64,000 nt of DNA, from NCBI RefSeq assembly GCF_037325665.1, contig NC_090246.1, positions 19,149,513-19,213,512 on the forward strand, read 5' to 3'. A model generated the notes under the pieces. The model searched no databases. It saw only the letters and a program-made list of their open reading frames with translations, and was not told the origin of the DNA. The DNA comes from Littorina saxatilis (lineage: Eukaryota > Mollusca > Gastropoda > Littorinimorpha > Littorinidae). Positions 59,543 to 64,000 of the stretch are shown here, in pieces. Made by a program: the position numbers and the translations under genes. How positions within the stretch are numbered: the stretch's first letter is position 1; each line of letters opens with the position of its first letter.

Positions 59543-60369
59543 TTTTTACATTTAGTCAAGTTTTGACTAAATGTTTTAACGTAGAGGGGGGAATCGAGAC
59601 GAGGGTGTGGTGTATGTGTGTGTGTGTGTCTGTCTGTCTGTGTGTGTGTGTAGAGCGATTCAGACTAAACTACTGGACCAATCTTTATGAAATTTTACAT
59701 GAGAGTTCCTGGGAATGATATCCCCGGACGTTTTTTTCTTTTTTTGATAAATGTCTGATGACGTCATATCCGGCTTTTTGTAAAAGTTGAGGCGGCACTG
59801 TCACACCCTCATTTTTCAATCAAATTGATTGAAATTTTGGCCAAGCAATCTTCGACGAAGGCCGGACTTCGGTATTGTATTTCAGCTTGGTGGCTTAAAA
59901 ATTAATTAATGACTTTGGTCATTAAAAATCTGAAAATTGTAAAAAAAATATTTTTTTTATAAAACTATCCAAATTTACGTTCATTTTATTCTTCATCATG
60001 TTCTGATTCCAAAAACATATATATATGTTATATTTGGATTAAAAACAAGCTCTGAAAATTAAAAATATAAAAATTATGATAAAAAAATTAAATTTCCGAA
60101 ATCGATTTAAAAACAATTTCACCTTATTCCTTGTCGGTTCCTGATTCCAAAAACATATAGATATGATATGTTTGGATTAAAAATACGCCCAGAAACTTAA
60201 AACGAAGAGAGTTAGAGTAAAGCGTGCTATGAAGCACAGCGCAACCGCTACCGCGCCAAACAGGCTCGTCACTTTCACTGCCTTTTGCACTAGCGGCGGA
60301 CTACGTTCAGTTTCATTCTGTGAGTTCCACAGCTTGACTAAATGTAGTAATTTCGCCTTACGCGACTTG
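59543..60369 (+). mobile_element. Family A Helentron-like element, copy in the foldback transposon
   Basis: Full length, TTTTTACATTTAGTCAAG to CGCCTTACGCGACTTG followed by T's. Confidence 0.8.
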
Positions 60370-60422
60370 TTTTTCTTTGTGTATATACTATAATTCAATA
60401 CAAGGTATCTCCAAACATTATT

Positions 60423-60608
60423 TATCAGAAAATGTTCGTAAATGTGTTTATTTTACAACTGAGCTGAAATTGCCGTACGAAAAGTACTGAATGCGAAAAC
60501 AAACACAAGGTAAAGGTCATGACCGGGAGTGTTTGTTTTCGCATTTAGTTCTTTTGGTACGGCAATTTCAGCTTGTAAAATAAACAAATTTACGAACATT
60601 TTCTGATA
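60423..60608. mobile_element. Small MITE (TATCAGAAAATGTTCG ends)
   Basis: TATCAGAAAATGTTCGTAAA at the left is mirrored by TTTACGAACATTTTCTGATA at the right; the arms continue for about 85 bases (TTGCCGTACGAAAAG / CTTTTGGTACGGCAA). Confidence 0.75.
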
Positions 60609-61083
60609 AATATCAATTATAGTAATCACTGAAAGACATAAAACTTAGTTCAGAAGCGAATCCTAGAAACCCCTAAATAATGGAAAATGTGTTGGCTAAA
60701 CAATTCATTGTTTACGTAAATAATTCATTGTTTACGTAAATAATGAATTGTTTAGCAACGTTGCTGATTGTTTACAAACAATGTAAAATACGTCTAAACA
60801 ATATATTATTTAGACGTATTTTACATTGTTTGTAAACAATCAGCAATGTTGCTAAATAAATCATTATTTACGTAAACAATGAATTATTTACGTAAACAAT
60901 GAATTGTTAAGGTAAACAATGAATGGTTTACGTAAACAAAAAATTATTTAGAATTGTTTTACATTGTTTATAAACAATTACTTATTTAGCACATGAGCTT
61001 CTAAATAATGATTATTTAGCTAAAACTGGTGAAAAAAACATGAAAAAGTATCCAAATAATTATTTGACAAACGGAATGCCATA

Positions 61084-61549
61084 GTTGAGGAGAAACTCAG
61101 TATGAAGGGGAGAGAACAAGCAATGTCGAAGGGAGATAACCATGCGAAAAGTCTGAAAGGGGAGGACAGCCATCATCGGAAACGAGATTGCTGGACGGAC
61201 GCCTCTATCGGTTCTGTTCCCCCGAAAGTGATGCTTTGAGTAAAGCTGCCCAGTCCTTTTATTCATTCGTTCTTTCATTCAGTGAAGCATTTTGTAAACC
61301 TTTTGGAACAACCTTAAACAGTAAATGAAAGAAAAATGTTTGAACTGCAGCAGGCTTGAGTTAAACCCCACACTTGTATTATTTGGACAAGACGGCATAA
61401 CAAACACTGATGAAGATTTTGATTGTATTCTATTGCAAGCCAAATTTTTTGTATACAAATTCAGAATAAATAAATTAAAGCCAACATTGAATTTTTTTTA
61501 AAGGAACTGTCCTACACATACAAGATCGATAAACATATCCACTGTACAG
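61084..61549. other. No recognisable feature
   Basis: AT-rich sequence up to the family G target duplication. Confidence 0.45.
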
Positions 61550-62471
61550 CTCCCATGGGGTCGCCTTCACGCGGCGGGAGTGTTTCCACAGAGCTACCCC
61601 ACCCCTTTACTTCTCTTCTTTTGTCTTATTTCTGCCTTACCAGTCCTTTCACCTATATTTCCTTCCAAGAAAACTCTCCCTACTATTCCCTGCAGATTTC
61701 CAATTCTTTTCTTGTTGTCTTATTTCTATCTGACTGGATCCATCACCTTTATTTCACTTACCAAAAGTCTTCTTTTCCACATCCTTATTTCTCTGCACCC
61801 CGCATGTCGTAAGAGGCGACTAACGGATTATGTTTCTCCTTTTACCCTTGTTTAGTGGTTCTTGTATAGAATATAGTCAATGTTTGTAAAGATTTTCCAT
61901 TTCCATTTCCATTTCCATTTCCATTACTTTATTGTCCCATCGCTGGGAAATTCGGGTCGCTTCCTCCCAGTGGAAAGCTAGCAGCAACGGAGTCGCGCTA
62001 CCCAGGTGTCTGCGTGTTTAGGTGTATTCAGCCACCTGCACTTATGGCAGAATGACCAAGGTCTTTTACGTGCCATTGTGATGACACGGGGGTGGGACAT
62101 GGCTTCCGTCTCTGGGTCTGCACATAAAGTTGACCCGTGTCCGTCCCGGCCCGAATTCGAACCTGGGACCTTTCGATCACAAGTCCAGTGCTCTACCAAC
62201 TGAGCTACCGAGCTACATAGTCAAGCAGTATGTAAGAAATGTTTGGTCCTTTGTACTGGAAGCTTGCGTTCTCCCGGTGGGGTCATATATTGTACTACGT
62301 TGCAGGCCCCTGGAGCAATTTTTTGATTGGTGCTTTTGTGAACAAGAAACACTTAACAAGTGGCTCTATCCCATCTCCCCCCTTTCCCCTATCCCATCTC
62401 CCCCCTTTCCCTCGTCGCGATATAACCTTCGTGGTTGAAAACGACGTTAAACACCAAATAAAGAAAGAAAG
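61550..62471 (+). mobile_element. Family G retroposon, longest copy, split by a SINE
   Basis: A 13-base target duplication ATCCACTGTACAG lies at 61537-61549 and 62472-62484. Starts CTCCCATGGGGTCGCCTTCA, then a pyrimidine-rich stretch, CATGTCGTAAGAGGCGACTA, and ends GTTGAAAACGACGTTAAACA with an AAAG tail. The SINE 61897-62217 sits inside. Without it the copy is about 600 bases and has a longer 5' part than the copy at 20060-20886. Confidence 0.85.
61897..62217 (-). mobile_element. tRNA-derived SINE (family 3)
   Basis: Minus strand: GTAGCTCAGTTGGTAGAGCA (A box), CAGGTTCGAATTCG (B box), and a (GGAAAT)n tail. Different body from families 1 and 2. No clear target duplication beyond T's. Confidence 0.82.
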
Positions 62472-62484
62472 ATCCACTGTACAG

Positions 62485-62966
62485 AATTGAATTATGGAAA
62501 ATTTAGGCTGAAGTGGGCTTCATATTTTATCCTTGTAGAACAGCACTTATTATAATTGATTGTATGTTGTATTGAATATGTTTTTATCCGTCATATCCAC
62601 TCTATTATCATCTGACTTCTATGCATTGCATGGCAAATTGTAAAATTGCCTGAATAAAACATCTTTGAAGAAAAAAAAATGTGTCACTTCATCGTCAGCC
62701 AAAAAACAAAAACAATGTTTTGAATAACAAGTTCAGTGATGGGCTGGAAAGATCGTTTGGCTGCTGAGATATTGTGTGTGTTTATAAGAGGGGTTTTGTC
62801 CCCTCCCCCCAGGACACCAAATTATGCATATGCACACTTGTATACAAAAGCAAAGTAAATGGACTCTCCATCGCCAGTTAGCTTTCTCATTGTTTAGTCT
62901 CCCTCTCTCCGCCTATCGTTTTCTCTCTGTCTGCATGCCTGTCTGTATGTCTGTTTATCTGTCTGT

Positions 62967-63019
<53 letters not shown>

Positions 63020-63560
63020 AATTTAAACTTTGCCAGAAAAGATGCAACGCGTTATGTGCCTCAACTAAATCCTTCATACCCGTGTCATTTTATGAAGACT
63101 TTCTGTATTCTGATAGGCATTTCTTTTGGCTATCAGGCATCTTTTTTTCAGATTGATAAATTATTTCACATGGGTCACGTGACAACTCAAATCAGGCTAC
63201 ACCAAAATCGTCCTTTAAGAGCCTAAGCATCGAAGCCATGATGTATTTGGTTGCACATCGATAATGTTACAGCTGTTTTAAAATATTTCCGGAAAGTTCC
63301 GTTACTTCTAAAAAATATCAGGGAGTTGACTTGAAGTACTTCTTGGCTGTAAGCATGATATCCTGAAAGTTTGAAAGCTGTCCACGGGATGATTGCACAA
63401 GGACATCTTTTTTGTTGTCGTATAACCGCTCAAAGCAGCCGCCAAAACCTTCAGTTTATTACCACGTGAAGACCACATACAGGCGGAGACACTCACATTC
63501 ACAGTTCTACACGACATGGCCATGTGCCCATGTGTGCACAGGACATGGAAAGGGAGCTTG
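62485..63560. other. No gene; (TATC)n microsatellite
   Basis: A (TATC)n run at about 62970-63018. Otherwise no feature. Confidence 0.55.
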
Positions 63561-63574
63561 AGCTTCAGCTCGGC

Positions 63575-63725
63575 ATGAAGAACGAACGAACAAACGAACG
63601 GTTTATTCCTTAGGACGTCGGCCCATTGCAAAGGGAACAGTGGGACGATGAAAGGGAGTAGGGGGATTGGGATCACGAAGGAAAACGACAAACCGAGAAG
63701 ACCATGTCCATGATTCTGAGACATT
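63575..63725 (-). mobile_element. Possible retroposon 3' end with (GTTC)n tail
   Basis: Minus strand reads GACGTCCTAAGGAATAAACC then GTTCGTTTGTTCGTTCGTTC, a tetranucleotide tail as used by some LINEs and SINEs. The 5' border is unknown. Confidence 0.35.
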
Positions 63726-64000
63726 ATTCAAGTCTTTGACTGATCACAGTCCAATGTTTTTCGAAAAAAGAATTCCAAAATGAAGACAGACGTGGTGATG
63801 GTCCTGCGCATGATAGAAAAAGACAGCTGATATTTTCACACGGTATAACGTAGCTAAGAGACCATAAGCCTAAAGCCTGTTGGCCTGATTTAGCTCTTTG
63901 TTTATCACTTCGTTGTGAAGGACGTAGGGAAATAACTACAATTTCAGATCAGGGAGAAGGCAGAGGTAGAGATGGTGCTATTCATGCGGAAGACAGACAA
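63726..64000. other. No recognisable feature at the right edge
   Basis: Unique-looking sequence. Confidence 0.4.

Larger units (their letters stand above)
59126..61081. mobile_element. Large AT-rich foldback transposon (TA target duplication) with nested elements
   Basis: TA flanks (59124-59125, 61082-61083). The ends TGGCATTCCGTTTGTCAAAT and its reverse complement begin arms of about 140 bases that are nearly perfect mirrors. Inside are many copies of TTCATTGTTTACGTAAATAA on both sides, and a central palindrome near 60760-60850 (ATTGTTTACAAACAATG). A family A element (59543-60369) and a smaller inverted-repeat element (about 60423-60608) are nested. Non-coding. TA flanks suggest a mariner-type mobiliser, which is an inference. 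Confidence 0.75.

Noticed and set aside
63308-63724. 138-codon minus-strand frame at the right edge
   Set aside because: No recognised domain; it overlaps a tetranucleotide-tailed repeat.

Overview
The window is a stretch of animal nuclear DNA, most likely from a gastropod mollusc (a littorinid-like caenogastropod is my guess; this rests on general familiarity with the repeats and is not proven here). Two host genes are clear, both with introns. MTHFD2, the mitochondrial methylenetetrahydrofolate dehydrogenase/cyclohydrolase, lies complete on the minus strand (25962-30781; six introns' worth of evidence gives seven coding exons and 351 codons). A RUFY-type RUN and FYVE domain gene lies on the plus strand (exons from 47171 to 53269, running into a 200-N assembly gap). 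A conserved-looking first exon at 31297-31498, head to head with MTHFD2 across about 515 bp, has a splice phase that fits the second RUFY exon, so it may be an upstream alternative first exon of RUFY.

Almost everything else is repeats, many nested in each other and datable by their order. Left part (1-18.4 kb): a mariner-like element with perfect ends (753-2258), foldback hairpins, small inverted-repeat elements, a piggyBac-like MITE, a Helitron cluster (9.3-10.7 kb), a 1.7-kb inverted-repeat transposon (11.3-13.0 kb), a 5'-truncated CR1/L2-like LINE (15.1-17.2 kb) and a Helitron (17.3-18.4 kb). Middle (18.4-25.9 kb): short tandem duplications, a retroposon interrupted by a Helentron-like element, MITEs, and a SINE interrupted by a DNA transposon. 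MTHFD2 carries a TTAA-flanked transposon and a SINE in its last intron; the SINE duplicated the splice donor.

From 31.8 to 45.6 kb: an odd transposon with ends built of a 13-base motif, a repeat family rich in nuclear-receptor half-sites, a LINE split by a SINE, a head-to-tail chain of Helentron-like elements (39.4-42.9 kb), and a pogo/Tigger-like transposon holding a SINE and a Helitron. From 53.5 to 58.6 kb is a young Ty3/Gypsy LTR retrotransposon, antisense to RUFY and just beyond the gap. The right end holds a large foldback element (59.1-61.1 kb) and a SINE nested in a retroposon (61.5-62.5 kb).

Three abundant families (called A, B and F here) share one architecture: a short subterminal inverted repeat, a small GC-rich hairpin, then a terminal CTTG followed by T's. 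This resembles non-autonomous Helentrons (HINEs) and is the most interesting genome-level signal. MTHFD2 acts in mitochondrial one-carbon metabolism; RUFY is an endosomal/cytoskeletal adaptor. I see no functional link between them beyond the possible shared promoter region.
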